A stretch of DNA of 64,000 bases from Luteimonas mephitis DSM 12574. GTDB lineage: Bacteria > Pseudomonadota > Gammaproteobacteria > Xanthomonadales > Xanthomonadaceae. The stretch covers positions 62,001 through 126,000 of the forward strand of contig NZ_AULN01000019.1 in assembly GCF_000422305.1 (NCBI RefSeq), read 5' to 3'. The position numbers and the translations under genes were made by a program. A model generated the notes under the pieces. The model saw only the letters and a program-made list of their open reading frames with translations, had not been told where the DNA came from and searched no databases. Position 1 is the first letter of the stretch. The number at the start of each line of letters is the position of its first letter. Positions 41,085 to 50,055 of the stretch are shown here, in pieces.

Positions 41085-42734
41085 CTACTCTTCGTCCACC
41101 GGCGCCAGCCGCAGGTCCTGGAAGTCGAAGCTGAAGTCGGTCAGCGGCGAGACCGGCACGATCCGCGCTTCGACGATCCTGCCGTCCGGGTCGAGCGAGA
41201 ACGACAGGAACGCATCGGCGTTCAAGCTGCGGTCACGCCAGCGCACGATGAAGGTGTCGTGCTGCCAGTGCTCCAGATCGCCGAGCAGCTGCGCGGTCTT
41301 CGCGAACTGGATCTGCAGGCCCTTGCCGTTGCGGCTGAGCACGACGTCGCCGTACCACGGGTCGCGATAGGTGCCGGCGTACCCGTCCAGCGGCAGCGAG
41401 GGCTTTGAACCCGCATCACGCGCGGCCACGTGCTTCTGCCAGCTCTCGTCCGCATTTCCCTGCGACTTCGCCATCGCCGCTGCGTAGGCCGCCACCCAGT
41501 CGGTGCGCGGTGCATCTAGGTAGGCGTCGAGCACGCGCATGGTGATGGCGTTGAACGCCGCGCCGGCCTCCGCACTGGTCAGCACGACCACGCCCAGCTT
41601 CTGCTCCGGCACCAGCGTCAGTCGCGACACCATGCCCGGCCAGCCGCCGGTGTGGTAGACGAGCTTGCTGCCGCGATAGTCGGCCAGCACCCAGCCTTCG
41701 CCGTAGCCGAGGAAGTTGGGCTTCGTAGCCGCCAGCTCGGGCACCGACGGCTCGGAAATCGGAATCGGCGTCAGCACCGACCACATCTCCTTCTGCCGCT
41801 TCGCGCTGAACAGACGCTTCGCGTCATCGCCGTCGCCCGACATCACGCCGCCATCGAGCTGCACGCGCATCCACTTCGACAGGTCGTGCACGCTGGAATA
41901 GATGCCGCCGGCTCCGGCCACGTTCGACCAGGTCAGCGGCGCGACCGGCCTGAGGTCCTTGAAGTCGAACTTGGCGTGGCCGGTGGCGACGTTGTCGCCG
42001 GGCTTGAGGTAATCGGCGTTGAAACGCGTCTCGGCCATGCCCAGCGGCCCGAAGATGCGGGTACGCAGGAACTGCTCGTAGCTCATCCCGCTGGCCGCCT
42101 CGATCACCTGCTGGGCGACGCCGAACAGGATGTTGTCGTAGGCGTAGCGCTCGCGGAAACCGCCGCTGATCGGCACGTCGCGCAGGCGCTCGGCCACTTC
42201 GCGTGCGCTGTAGGTGGTGGTGGGCCAGAACAGCAGGTCGCCCGCACCCAGGCCCAGGCCGCTGCGGTGCGCGAGCAGGTCGCGGATGCGCATCTCGCGG
42301 GTGATGTAGGCATCGGACATGCGGAACCACGGCAGGTGGTCGATCACGCGGTCTTCGGGCTTGAGCTTGCCCTCGTCGGCGAGGATCGAGATCGACGCGG
42401 CGGTGAAGGCCTTGGTGTTCGACGCGATCGCGAAGGCCGTGTGCGCATCCACCGTCGCCGGCTCGCCGAGCTTGCGCACGCCGTAGCCGCGTTCGAGCAC
42501 GACCTGCCCGTCCTTGACGACGGCCACCGCGATGCCCGGCACGTCGAACTGCCCGCGCACGCGTTCGACGTATGCGTCGAGATCCTGCAACGCGGCCGGC
42601 AGGCTGTCGCCTGCTTGGGTGGCCTCGGCCGGCGTGGCGGCGGGCTGCGCTGCGGCGGCGAAGGCGGCGGCGCCCGACAGCGCGATGGTGGCAACGAGGC
42701 AGGCGCGGCGCAGGAGCGTCGAGGCGGCAGGCAT
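41085..42734 (-). CDS. serine beta-lactamase-related (class C-like/esterase) exported hydrolase
   Basis: A 549-residue exported protein with signal MPAASTLLRRACLVATIALS. The beta-lactamase/transpeptidase-like domain has the SxxK motif with Ser105 and Lys108 (ASNTKAFTA), a Tyr-x-Asn-like YDN (RYAYDNILFG) and HTGG near the end of the domain (VYHTGGWPG). A C-terminal lipocalin-like DUF3471 domain follows (LPLDGYAGTYRDPWYGDVVL). Such proteins are usually esterases, D-aminopeptidases or low-activity penicillin-binding relatives; real beta-lactam hydrolysis is unlikely. A GGGGA site supports start 42734. Confidence 0.88.
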   Translation of the reverse strand: MPAASTLLRRACLVATIALSGAAAFAAAAQPAATPAEATQAGDSLPAALQDLDAYVERVRGQFDVPGIAVAVVKDGQVVLERGYGVRKLGEPATVDAHTAFAIASNTKAFTAASISILADEGKLKPEDRVIDHLPWFRMSDAYITREMRIRDLLAHRSGLGLGAGDLLFWPTTTYSAREVAERLRDVPISGGFRERYAYDNILFGVAQQVIEAASGMSYEQFLRTRIFGPLGMAETRFNADYLKPGDNVATGHAKFDFKDLRPVAPLTWSNVAGAGGIYSSVHDLSKWMRVQLDGGVMSGDGDDAKRLFSAKRQKEMWSVLTPIPISEPSVPELAATKPNFLGYGEGWVLADYRGSKLVYHTGGWPGMVSRLTLVPEQKLGVVVLTSAEAGAAFNAITMRVLDAYLDAPRTDWVAAYAAAMAKSQGNADESWQKHVAARDAGSKPSLPLDGYAGTYRDPWYGDVVLSRNGKGLQIQFAKTAQLLGDLEHWQHDTFIVRWRDRSLNADAFLSFSLDPDGRIVEARIVPVSPLTDFSFDFQDLRLAPVDEE

Positions 42735-42868
42735 GCTTTTCCCCAGCTGGAATGACCGCAGCATTGTAGACAGGCGCCGCCGCGCGTCGAAACCACACCC
42801 CCGGCACGGGACGAGCACGGCCGAAAGTCGTAGATTCGGTGGCTCCCCGGAACCGCAGGAGGCCCGCC

Positions 42869-43300
42869 GTGTCCCTGGCCGCCAACACCACGTCCACCAT
42901 CATTCCCTGCCTGCGCTACCGCGACGCCCTCGCGGCGATCGACTGGCTGTGCCGCGCCTTCGGCTTCGAGAGGCATGCCGTGTACGCCGACGGCGACACG
43001 GTGCACCACGCGCAGCTGACCTTCGGCAACGGCATGGTCATGCTCGGCTCGGCCGACAGCACCAGCGACTGGGGACGGCAGATCGCCCAGCCCGGCGAGA
43101 TCGGCAATCGCGAAACCCAGAGCCCCTGCGTGGTCGTCGCCGATGCCGACACGCACTACGCGCGGGCGAAGGCCGCGGGCGCCACCATCGTCATGGACAT
43201 CGCCGACCAGGACTACGGCGGACGCGGCTATTCCTGCCGTGACCTCGAGGGCCACCTGTGGTGGTTCGGCAGCTACGATCCGTGGAAGGCGCATGACTGA
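42869..43300 (+). CDS. VOC family protein (glyoxalase/bleomycin-resistance-like, PhnB type)
   Basis: A 143-residue vicinal oxygen chelate fold protein: TIIPCLRYRDALAAIDWLCR, FGFERHAVYADGDTVHHAQL, GNGMVMLGS, and the C-terminal YSCRDLEGHLWWFG. The GTG start at 42869 follows a perfect AGGAGG with seven-base spacing. The 3' end overlaps the DUF72 gene by 8 bp. Substrate unknown; the family includes glyoxalases, dioxygenases and antibiotic-binding proteins. Confidence 0.87.
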   Translation: MSLAANTTSTIIPCLRYRDALAAIDWLCRAFGFERHAVYADGDTVHHAQLTFGNGMVMLGSADSTSDWGRQIAQPGEIGNRETQSPCVVVADADTHYARAKAAGATIVMDIADQDYGGRGYSCRDLEGHLWWFGSYDPWKAHD

Positions 43301-44126
43301 CGACCTGTTTGCGGCGAAGCCACCGAAGGCCGTCGACGGCATCCGCGCCGGCATCGGCGGCTGGACGTTCGCGCCCTGGCGCGGCAACTTCTATCCCGCC
43401 GGCCTCGTGCAGCGGCGCGAGCTGGAGTACGCCAGCCGCCACGTCAGCGCGATCGAGATCAACGGCACCTACTACGGCACCCAGAAGCCGGCGACGTACG
43501 CGAAATGGCGCGACGAAACGCCGGAGGGTTTCGTGTTCTCGGCCAAGGCGCCGAAGCGGATCATGGCGTCCAGGGTGCTGGCGAAGGCCGGCGCGCAGGT
43601 CGAGGATTTCATCGCCGGGATCGCCGAACTCGGCGATCGCCTGGGGCCGCTGGTGTGGCAGTTCGATCGCGGCACGAAGATCGACCCGGACGACTTCGCG
43701 GCATTCCTCGAACTGCTGCCCAAGCGGGTCGGCGCGCGCGTGCTGCGGCACGTGCTCGACGTGCGCGATCCGGGCTTCGTCGATGCTGGCTATCTCGCGC
43801 TTGCGCGCCGGCACGGCATGGCCACGGCATTCACCGATTCGCCGGAGCATCCGTCGTTCGCCGACGTCACCGCGGATTTCGTCTACGCGCGGCTGATGCG
43901 GTCGCGCGCAGGCATCGCGACGGGCTACGGCGACGGCGAGCTGCGCCAGTGGGCCGCGCGTGCGCGGACGTGGGCAGCCGGTGGCGAACCCGACGACCTG
44001 CCGCGTATCGGCCCGGCGCAGGGGAAGCCGGCCGCCAGGCGTGACGTGTTCATCTATTTCATCAGCGCCGCCAAGGAGCGCAACCCGGCCGCGGCGATGG
44101 CGCTGCTGCGAGAACTGGGCGCCTGA
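43293..44126 (+). CDS. DUF72 family TIM-barrel protein
   Basis: A 277-residue cytoplasmic protein of the YecE/DUF72 family. GIGGWTFAPWRGNFYP near residue 20, VSAIEINGTYYGTQKPATY, FVFSAKAPKRIM, GPLVWQFD and VYARLMRSRAG are the typical motifs. The role is unknown across bacteria. It overlaps the upstream VOC gene by 8 bp, so they are co-expressed. Confidence 0.92.
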   Translation: MTDDLFAAKPPKAVDGIRAGIGGWTFAPWRGNFYPAGLVQRRELEYASRHVSAIEINGTYYGTQKPATYAKWRDETPEGFVFSAKAPKRIMASRVLAKAGAQVEDFIAGIAELGDRLGPLVWQFDRGTKIDPDDFAAFLELLPKRVGARVLRHVLDVRDPGFVDAGYLALARRHGMATAFTDSPEHPSFADVTADFVYARLMRSRAGIATGYGDGELRQWAARARTWAAGGEPDDLPRIGPAQGKPAARRDVFIYFISAAKERNPAAAMALLRELGA

Positions 44127-44198
44127 CGCGTCCCAGGCAGGCGCGGGCGCCTCGGCCGCGAGCCGACGCCAGTGCGCCGGACGCTGCAGATCGCGCCT

Positions 44199-44352
44199 GG
44201 CCTCCGCAGCGGTGGCAGTCGAACCGGATCTCCAGCGCCTTGCCGCCATGACCGGGGCCGGATAAGACGGCCCGCAGGCCGGCGCCGGCGCGCCGATACC
44301 CGATGCGGTTCGGGAAATCGTGCGCCGGGTTCTCGAAAACCCCCGCCCGTCC
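44199..44352 (-). pseudogene. remnant of a DUF6265-like protein (C-terminal fragment)
   Basis: On the minus strand, translation gives GVFENPAHDFPNRIGYRRAG followed by a segment ending GHGGKALEIRFDCHRC. The FENPAHDFPxRIxYRR motif is the signature of DUF6265 proteins, which are normally about 150-180 residues long. Here the N-terminal two thirds are missing: the homologous part runs directly into the promoter of the EamA gene at 44387, and no start codon is near. A decayed gene cut off by EamA acquisition or deletion is inferred. Confidence 0.55.
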
Positions 44353-44386
44353 GCGATAATGCCGGATCCAGCCCGCCGCACATGCC

Positions 44387-45328
44387 ATGACCCCCGCCGC
44401 CAAAGCCCAGTGGCAGATCCACCTGTGCGTCCTGCTGTGGGGCTTCACCGCCATCCTCGGCAAGCTCATCACCCTGCCCGCGCTGCCGCTGGTGTGGTGG
44501 CGCATGCTGCTGGTCACCGCCACGCTGGCGCTGCTGCCGCGGGTCTGGCGCGGGCTGCGCGCGATGTCGCCGCGACTGCTGCTGGCGTATTCCGGCATCG
44601 GCTTGCTGGTGGCCCTGCACTGGCTGACCTTCTACGGTGCGATCAAGCTTTCGAACGCGTCGGTCGGCGCAACTTGCATTGCGCTGGGCACGCCGATGAC
44701 CGCGCTGCTGGAACCGTGGCTCGCCGGGCGGCGCTTCTCGTGGCGCGACGTGCTGCTGGGCATCGCAGTGCTGCCTGGCGTGGCACTGGTGGTGGGCGGG
44801 GTGCCCGGCGACATGCACCTGGGCATCGCGGTGGGCGCGCTGTCGGCGCTGTTCGTTGCGATCTTCGGTTCGCTCAACAAGCGCTTCGTCGAACGCGGCG
44901 AGCCGCTGGCGATCACCGCGCTTGAACTCGGCGCGGGCACGCTGCTGCTCACCATGCTCTCACCGCTGATGCCGCTGCTGTTCCCGGCGTTCTCGGGCAC
45001 GCTTTTCGCAATCCCCGATGCGCACGACATGGGCTTCCTGCTGGCGCTGGCCCTGGCCTGCACGCTGCTTCCGTTCGCGCTGTCGCTGGTCGCCCTGCGC
45101 CACATGAGCGCGTTCGCCGCGCAGCTGGCAGTCAACCTCGAACCGGTCTATGCCATCGTGCTGGCGATCGTCCTGCTCGGCGAGCAGCACGAACTGTCGA
45201 CGCAGTTCTACCTCGGCGTGGCCATCATCCTCGGCGCGGTGCTGGTGTACCCGATGTTCGGGGCGCGCCGTCGGATCGCCCATCCCGAAGTGCTCGCCAC
45301 CGCCGAGAACAAGGGCGTCGCGGAATAG
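44387..45328 (+). CDS. EamA family (DMT superfamily) transporter
   Basis: A 313-residue inner-membrane protein with about ten helices in two EamA repeats, residues about 8-145 and 155-290. Typical motifs are QIHLCVLLWGFTAILGKLIT at the N-terminus, NASVGATCIALGTPMTALLE in the first half and NLEPVYAIVLAIVLLGEQHE in the second. The transported metabolite cannot be inferred. GATAAT at 44355-44360 is a candidate -10 element. Confidence 0.92.
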   Translation: MTPAAKAQWQIHLCVLLWGFTAILGKLITLPALPLVWWRMLLVTATLALLPRVWRGLRAMSPRLLLAYSGIGLLVALHWLTFYGAIKLSNASVGATCIALGTPMTALLEPWLAGRRFSWRDVLLGIAVLPGVALVVGGVPGDMHLGIAVGALSALFVAIFGSLNKRFVERGEPLAITALELGAGTLLLTMLSPLMPLLFPAFSGTLFAIPDAHDMGFLLALALACTLLPFALSLVALRHMSAFAAQLAVNLEPVYAIVLAIVLLGEQHELSTQFYLGVAIILGAVLVYPMFGARRRIAHPEVLATAENKGVAE

Positions 45329-45450
45329 CGGCGACGCCTGCACCGCGCCAGGGCCCGGCGGGTCCAGCATGGAACCCCGGCTGTGACAAGCCGGCCGCCG
45401 CCGCGAACCATGTCCATGACGGGCACAATCGCCCCTGGGCAAAGCCACGA

Positions 45451-45981
45451 ATGCACGCCAGCGCCACCATGACCGCGGACGACCGCCAGGGCTTCGACGA
45501 CCTGCTGCTGCAGCACCGCGGCATCGTGTTCAAGGTCGCCAACGCCTACGCGCGCAGCGCCGAGGACCGCGCCGACCTCGCCCAGGAAATCGCCGTGCAG
45601 CTGTGGCGCGCCTGGCCCGGCTACAACCCTGCCCGCCGTGCATCGACGTGGATGTACCGGATCGCGCTGAACGTCGCGATCTCGTTCCTGCGCAGCGACG
45701 GCCACCGGCGCAGGCATGTGGTGCCGCTCGACGAGGCCGTCCACGACATCGCCGACGACAGCGCAGTCGACCACGAAACAGCCGAGTCGCTGCGCGTGCT
45801 GCACCGCTTCATCGCCACGCTGGAGCCGCTCAACCGCGCCTTGCTGCTGCTCTACCTCGACGAGCGCAGCACCCGCGAGATGGCCGAGGTGCTCGGCATC
45901 TCCGAAAGCAACGTCACCACCAAGATCAGCCGCCTCAAGCAGCGCATCCGCGACCACGTCGCGCCCCCCGGAAACGAATGA
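45451..45981 (+). CDS. ECF-type RNA polymerase sigma factor
   Basis: A 176-residue sigma-70 family (ECF) protein. Region 2 includes DRADLAQEIAVQLWRAWPGY and ASTWMYRIALNVAISFLR; region 4 includes RALLLLYLDERSTREMAEVL and ISESNVTTKISRLKQRIRD, a helix-turn-helix. The start could also be six codons further at 45469. Its stop overlaps the start of a four-helix membrane protein (ATGA), which may be its anti-sigma partner. The target promoter is not known. Confidence 0.92.
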   Translation: MHASATMTADDRQGFDDLLLQHRGIVFKVANAYARSAEDRADLAQEIAVQLWRAWPGYNPARRASTWMYRIALNVAISFLRSDGHRRRHVVPLDEAVHDIADDSAVDHETAESLRVLHRFIATLEPLNRALLLLYLDERSTREMAEVLGISESNVTTKISRLKQRIRDHVAPPGNE

Positions 45982-46655
45982 CGATGGAATCGACCATGGA
46001 ACTCGACGACCTCAAGCAGGCCTGGCAGGCGCTGGATCGCCAGCTGCAGCAGCAGAAGCGGATCAACCTGGAACTGCTTGCCGAAACCCGCATGCGCAAG
46101 GCCAGGGCGGGCTTGCGCTGGCTGCAGGTGCTTGCCGTCGGGCAGGTCGTGGTCGGCCTGGTGGTGACGATCTTCTGCGCGCGCTTCTGGAGCTCGCACC
46201 TGCACGAGCCGGCGCTGCTGCTGTCGGGCATCGTCCTGCACGCCTACGGCGTGGCCATGATCGTCGCCGGGGTCATGGAGATGCTGCTGCTGGTGCGCAC
46301 CGACTACGCGGCGCAGGTGGTCACCATCCAGAAATACCTGGCGCTGCTGCGGCAGTGGCGCATCCGGACAAGGCGCTGGTTCGCGCTGGCGCAGTGGCTC
46401 CTGTGGATCCCGGTGACCCTGGTGATGCTCGAGTACCTGTTCGGCTTCAACCTGTGGGCGCATTCGCCTGCGACGGTCGGCGGTTTCGTCGCAGTGGGCA
46501 TCGTCGGACTGCTGGCAACGCTGTGGCTGGTATTCTGGTCGCCGCGCGCGCTGCGCAGGCGCGTGGGCGACTATGTCGACGACAGTAACACCGGCGCGCT
46601 GCTCAAGCGTGCACAGGCATCCCTCGACGAGATCGCGCGCTTCGAGCGCGAGTAG
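45978..46655 (+). CDS. membrane protein coupled to the ECF sigma factor, candidate regulator
   Basis: A 225-residue protein. The N-terminus MTMESTMELDDLKQAWQALD is a cytoplasmic helical segment with a short coiled coil (RQLQQQKR). Four membrane helices follow (LAVGQVVVGLVVTIFCARFW; LLLSGIVLHAYGVAMIVAGV; WFALAQWLLWIPVTLVMLEY; FVAVGIVGLLATLWLVFWS), then a soluble tail. Four-base overlap with the sigma gene suggests it modulates the sigma factor, as anti-sigma proteins often do. No zinc anti-sigma motif is present. Confidence 0.8.
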   Translation: MTMESTMELDDLKQAWQALDRQLQQQKRINLELLAETRMRKARAGLRWLQVLAVGQVVVGLVVTIFCARFWSSHLHEPALLLSGIVLHAYGVAMIVAGVMEMLLLVRTDYAAQVVTIQKYLALLRQWRIRTRRWFALAQWLLWIPVTLVMLEYLFGFNLWAHSPATVGGFVAVGIVGLLATLWLVFWSPRALRRRVGDYVDDSNTGALLKRAQASLDEIARFERE

Positions 46656-46664
46656 CCGCCGTTA

Positions 46665-46742
46665 CAGGAGCGGCTCCGGCCGCGAGGCTCTTCAGCCGGG
46701 AACGGCACGATTGAAGGAAACTCGCGGCTGGAGCCGCTCCTG
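46665..46742. repeat. inverted repeat with CAGGAGCGGCT core
   Basis: Left arm 46665-46686 (caggagcggctccggccgcg) and right arm 46721-46742 (ctcgcggctggagccgctcc) are near-complementary with a 34-bp spacer. Related to the imperfect palindrome at 35378 but distinct from the GTAG family. Confidence 0.8.
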
Positions 46743-46751
46743 CAAGGGCAT

Positions 46752-46784
46752 AAAAAAAGGCGGGGCCGATTTCCCGGCCCCGCC
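46752..46784 (-). terminator. rho-independent terminator of the DUF4019 gene
   Basis: On the minus strand, GGCGGGGCC and GGCCCCGCC form a 9-bp stem followed by TTTTTTT, 28 bp after the stop at 46812. Confidence 0.88.
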
Positions 46785-46811
46785 CGATACTTCAATCAAC
46801 GATGGCTTCGC

Positions 46812-47333
46812 TCAGTTGCCGTCGCCCGGACCGCGCAGGCTGTAGCCGGACACGCGCCAGACCTTGTCCTCGTCGAGGCGGAACGACACCAGTTCACGCA
46901 CCGGCTCCTGCGAATTCGCGAAGGTGCTGGGAACCGCGACGTTGAGATAGAAGCCTTCCGGAACGCTGGCCCCGGCCGGGAACTGCGAACGGCTCACCGC
47001 GGGGTTGCCGCGCGACGACACCTTGCCCAGCTTGTTGCGGTCGATGGTGATCTGCTTGACGAAATCGTCGCGGGTCACCACCCGCTTCATGGTCGTCGAG
47101 GCGGTGTCCCAGACCTGGCCGATCTGGTTGGCGTCCACCATCTGCATGACCTGCAGGGCGGCCTTGCTCATGTCGGCGTTCTGCTTGGCCAGCTGGGCCT
47201 GCTGCTGCGGCGTGAGCGTCTGCTGGGCCGGTGCCGCCGTCTGCTGCGCGGGCTGCGACGGCTGGGCCTGTTGCGCCGAGGCGGTGCCGATGAAGGCCAC
47301 GAGGGCGACGGACAGCAGGAAACGATGATTCAT
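46812..47333 (-). CDS. exported DUF4019-type protein
   Basis: A 173-residue periplasmic protein: signal peptide MNHRFLLSVALVAFIGTASA, a Gln/Pro/Ala-rich linker (QQAQPSQPAQQTAAPAQQTL), then a DUF4019-like domain (QVWDTASTTMKRVVTRDDFV; KLGKVSSRGNPAVSRSQFPA; VRELVSFRLDEDKVWRVSGY). The fold resembles NTF2-like/SnoaL proteins. Followed by a strong terminator. Divergent from the TolB-like/TPR gene. Function unknown. Confidence 0.85.
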   Translation of the reverse strand: MNHRFLLSVALVAFIGTASAQQAQPSQPAQQTAAPAQQTLTPQQQAQLAKQNADMSKAALQVMQMVDANQIGQVWDTASTTMKRVVTRDDFVKQITIDRNKLGKVSSRGNPAVSRSQFPAGASVPEGFYLNVAVPSTFANSQEPVRELVSFRLDEDKVWRVSGYSLRGPGDGN

Positions 47334-47523
47334 GCGGGTTCCTCGGTACAGGAGATGGATGTCGGACAAGTCTACGCCAAGCCCCTGCATGGCCGGCACG
47401 CCCCTCGTTCGGCGTTGGCCCCCACGCCCCCCCGCGAGGAGTATCTTCGCTGAACGGGCGCGACCAGAGGCCCGCAGCCTTGCGGGACGGGGGCTCCAAA
47501 TGGCAGGCGGTCCCGAGACAGTC

Positions 47524-49149
47524 ATGCGGCACGGATTCCTCGCCGAACTCAAGCGCCGTCGCGTGATCCGCGTGGCCATCGTCTACGCGGTGGTCGGCTG
47601 GGTCGTCGTCGAGGTGGCGTCCACGGTACTGCCGCCGCTCAACCTGCCGGACTGGTCGGTCAAGCTGGTGATCGTCCTGGTCGCGCTCGGATTCCCGATC
47701 GCCGTGATCATGGGCTGGATGCTCGATCGCGACCAGGCCGGCGGCAGCGCCCGCGCGGCTCCGTCGGCCGGCGCGCAGGCGGCGGCCATGCCGGTTGCGC
47801 GGCCGGCTCCCGATCCGGCCATCGCCGACGCGCCACCGAAGCCGGACGCCCCGGCAGGCAGCGAACGCCACACCATCGCCGTGCTGCCCTTCGTCAACAT
47901 GAGCGGCGACGCCGAGAACGAGTACTTCAGCGACGGCATCTCCGAGGAGATCCTCAACCTGCTCACCAAGCTGCCGCAGCTGAAGGTCTCGTCGCGCACG
48001 TCGTCGTTCAACCTCAAGGGCGAGAAGGTCGATATCCCCACCGCCGCGCGCCAGCTCGGCGTCGACACGATCCTCGAGGGCAGCGTGCGCCGGGCCGGCG
48101 ATCGCGTGCGGATCACCGCGCAGCTGATCGAAACCGCCGGCGACTCGCACCTGTGGTCGGAAACCTACGACCGCGAGATCAAGGACGTGTTCGCGATCCA
48201 GGACGACATCGCCCGCAGCATCGCCGATGCGCTGCAGGTGGCGCTGGGCCCGAAGGAGCGGCGGGCGCTGCAGAACGTCGCCACCGCCGATGTGCACGCC
48301 TACGACTTCTACCTGCGCGGCCGCCGCTACTTCTACGCGATGACCCGGCGCGACTTCCTGCACGCCATCCAGATGTACGAACAGGCGATCGGGATCGACC
48401 CGCAGTATGCGCTGGCCTACGCCGGCATCGCCGACGCCTATTCCTTCCTGTACCGCTACAGCAGCGCCGTGCCGGAGAACATCGCCCAGGCCGAAAAGGC
48501 CAGCCTGCGCGCCGTGGAGCTCGACCCCGATTCGGCCGAAGCCCACGCGGCGCGCGGCACCGCGCTGACGCTTGGCGGCCAGTACCCCAAGGCGGAGAAG
48601 CACTTCGAAACCGCGATGCTGCTCAACCCCAACCTGTTCGAGTCGTACTTCTTCTACGGCCGCGCCTGCATGTCGGCGGGCAACGTGGAGAAGGCGGCGC
48701 GCCTGTTCATGCGCGCGGCCGAGGTTAACCCGTCGGACTACCGCACGCTCGGCTTCCTCAGCCAGGCCTACGAGGCGATGGGACGCACCGACAGCGCCCG
48801 CGAATCGCTGGTGCGGGCAAAGGCAATCCTGGAACAGCACCTGCGCATGAACCCGGACGACAGCCCCGCACTGTGCTTCGGCGGCGCGATCCTCGCCCAG
48901 CTCGGCGACCGCGAGCAGGCCATCGCGTGGACCGAGCGCGCGCTCGATGCGGCGGGAACCGAAGCGTTCATCGTCTACAACTCCGCCTGCACGTTCGCGC
49001 GGCTCGGGGTTACCGATCGCGCATTCGAACTGCTCGAGCGAGCCTTGGCCCAGGGCTGGGGCGACCGCACCTGGATCGAGCACGACTCCGACCTCGCCTC
49101 GCTGCACGGCGACCCGCGCTTCGACCGCATCCTGCAGCAGCTGTCCTGA
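47524..49149 (+). CDS. TolB-like/FlgO-domain TPR membrane protein
   Basis: A 541-residue protein. One or two membrane helices near residues 20-75 (VAIVYAVVGWVVVEVASTVL; LVIVLVALGFPIAVIMGWML) precede a Pro/Ala linker, then a TolB N-terminal/FlgO-like domain (IAVLPFVNMSGDAENEYFSD; LKVSSRTSSFNLKGEK; ILEGSVRRAGDRVRITAQLI). At least six TPR repeats follow from about residue 260. The architecture is that of the adenylate-cyclase-associated TPR proteins, but no cyclase or HTH domain is present. ATG 47524 (MRHGFLAELKRRRVIRVA) is the family-like start. Confidence 0.88.
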   Translation: MRHGFLAELKRRRVIRVAIVYAVVGWVVVEVASTVLPPLNLPDWSVKLVIVLVALGFPIAVIMGWMLDRDQAGGSARAAPSAGAQAAAMPVARPAPDPAIADAPPKPDAPAGSERHTIAVLPFVNMSGDAENEYFSDGISEEILNLLTKLPQLKVSSRTSSFNLKGEKVDIPTAARQLGVDTILEGSVRRAGDRVRITAQLIETAGDSHLWSETYDREIKDVFAIQDDIARSIADALQVALGPKERRALQNVATADVHAYDFYLRGRRYFYAMTRRDFLHAIQMYEQAIGIDPQYALAYAGIADAYSFLYRYSSAVPENIAQAEKASLRAVELDPDSAEAHAARGTALTLGGQYPKAEKHFETAMLLNPNLFESYFFYGRACMSAGNVEKAARLFMRAAEVNPSDYRTLGFLSQAYEAMGRTDSARESLVRAKAILEQHLRMNPDDSPALCFGGAILAQLGDREQAIAWTERALDAAGTEAFIVYNSACTFARLGVTDRAFELLERALAQGWGDRTWIEHDSDLASLHGDPRFDRILQQLS

Positions 49150-49212
49150 CGGACGCTCTTGCACGAACGGAGCGACGCTGCGACGCTGTCGCGCCTTCGA
49201 CACCTGCCTCCC

Positions 49213-49431
49213 ATGCAACGACTCGACTTCCAGCTCGAACGCGACTTCATCGAACTCAACCAGCTGCTCAAGCTCGTCGGCCTGGTCGACAGCGGCGGCG
49301 CCGGCAAGGCAATGGTCGCCGGCGGCGCGGTGCGCGTGGACGGGGTGGTGGAGCTGCGCAAGACCTGCAAGATCCGCGCCGGGCAGCGGGTCGAGGTGGG
49401 CGATGTCCGCATCGACGTGGCCGCCGGCTGA
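49213..49431 (+). CDS. ybcJ: S4-domain RNA-binding protein, YbcJ-like
   Basis: A 72-residue protein made of one S4 fold: FIELNQLLKLVGLVDSGG, GKAMVAGGAVRVDGVVEL and RKTCKIRAGQRVEVGDVRI. Its size and motif order match E. coli YbcJ, implicated in RNA binding. The start at 49213 is preferred over an in-frame ATG 54 bp upstream. It lies between the TPR gene and lemA on the same strand. Confidence 0.9.
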   Translation: MQRLDFQLERDFIELNQLLKLVGLVDSGGAGKAMVAGGAVRVDGVVELRKTCKIRAGQRVEVGDVRIDVAAG

Positions 49432-49494
49432 CTCGAGAGCATCCGCCGCCGCGGCCCGATACAGTATCGGCTCCCACCGCGAACGGATCGCATC

Positions 49495-50055
49495 GTGACG
49501 ACATCCCTGCTGCTCTCGGCCATCCTCGCCGTCGCCCTGCTGGCCTGGGCGATGATGCTGTTCAACCGCCTGGTACGCCTGCGCAACCAGGTGCGCACGG
49601 CGTGGGCCGACATCGACGTGCAGCTCACCCGCCGCCACGACCTGGTGCCCGCGCTGGTCGCCGCGGTGAAGGGCTATGCCAGCCATGAGGGCGCGCTGCT
49701 CGAAGCGGTCACCACGCTGCGCGCGCAGGCCACGGCCGAACGCGCGCCGGGCCGGCTGGGCGATGTCGAGGGCCAGCTCGAGCACGCGCTCGGGCGGCTG
49801 GTCGCGCTCAAGGAGGCCTACCCGGACCTCAAGGCCAACCAGAACTTCTCCCAGCTGCAGCGCGACCTGGTCGAAGTGGAGGAATCGCTGCAGTACGCGC
49901 GCCGCTTCTACAACGGCGCGGTGCGCGACTACAACGACGCGGTGCAACGCGTGCCGGACCTGCTGGTGGCGCGCAGCTGCGGTTTCAACGCGGCCGAATT
50001 CTTCCAGGCCGATGAAGCGCAGCGCGCGGCGGTGAAAGTGGAGTTGCCGCGATGA
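49495..50055 (+). CDS. lemA: LemA family protein
   Basis: A 186-residue protein anchored by an N-terminal helix (LLLSAILAVALLAWAMMLF) followed by the LemA core: NQVRTAWADIDVQLTRRHDL, PALVAAVKGYASHE, NFSQLQRDLVEVEESLQYAR, RRFYNGAVRDYND and VARSCGFNAAEFF. The GTG start at 49495 is the only one that retains the helix. It overlaps the DUF2207 gene (ATGA). LemA and DUF2207 proteins are commonly adjacent, so a joint envelope role is inferred; their biochemical function is unknown. Confidence 0.9.
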   Translation: MTTSLLLSAILAVALLAWAMMLFNRLVRLRNQVRTAWADIDVQLTRRHDLVPALVAAVKGYASHEGALLEAVTTLRAQATAERAPGRLGDVEGQLEHALGRLVALKEAYPDLKANQNFSQLQRDLVEVEESLQYARRFYNGAVRDYNDAVQRVPDLLVARSCGFNAAEFFQADEAQRAAVKVELPR

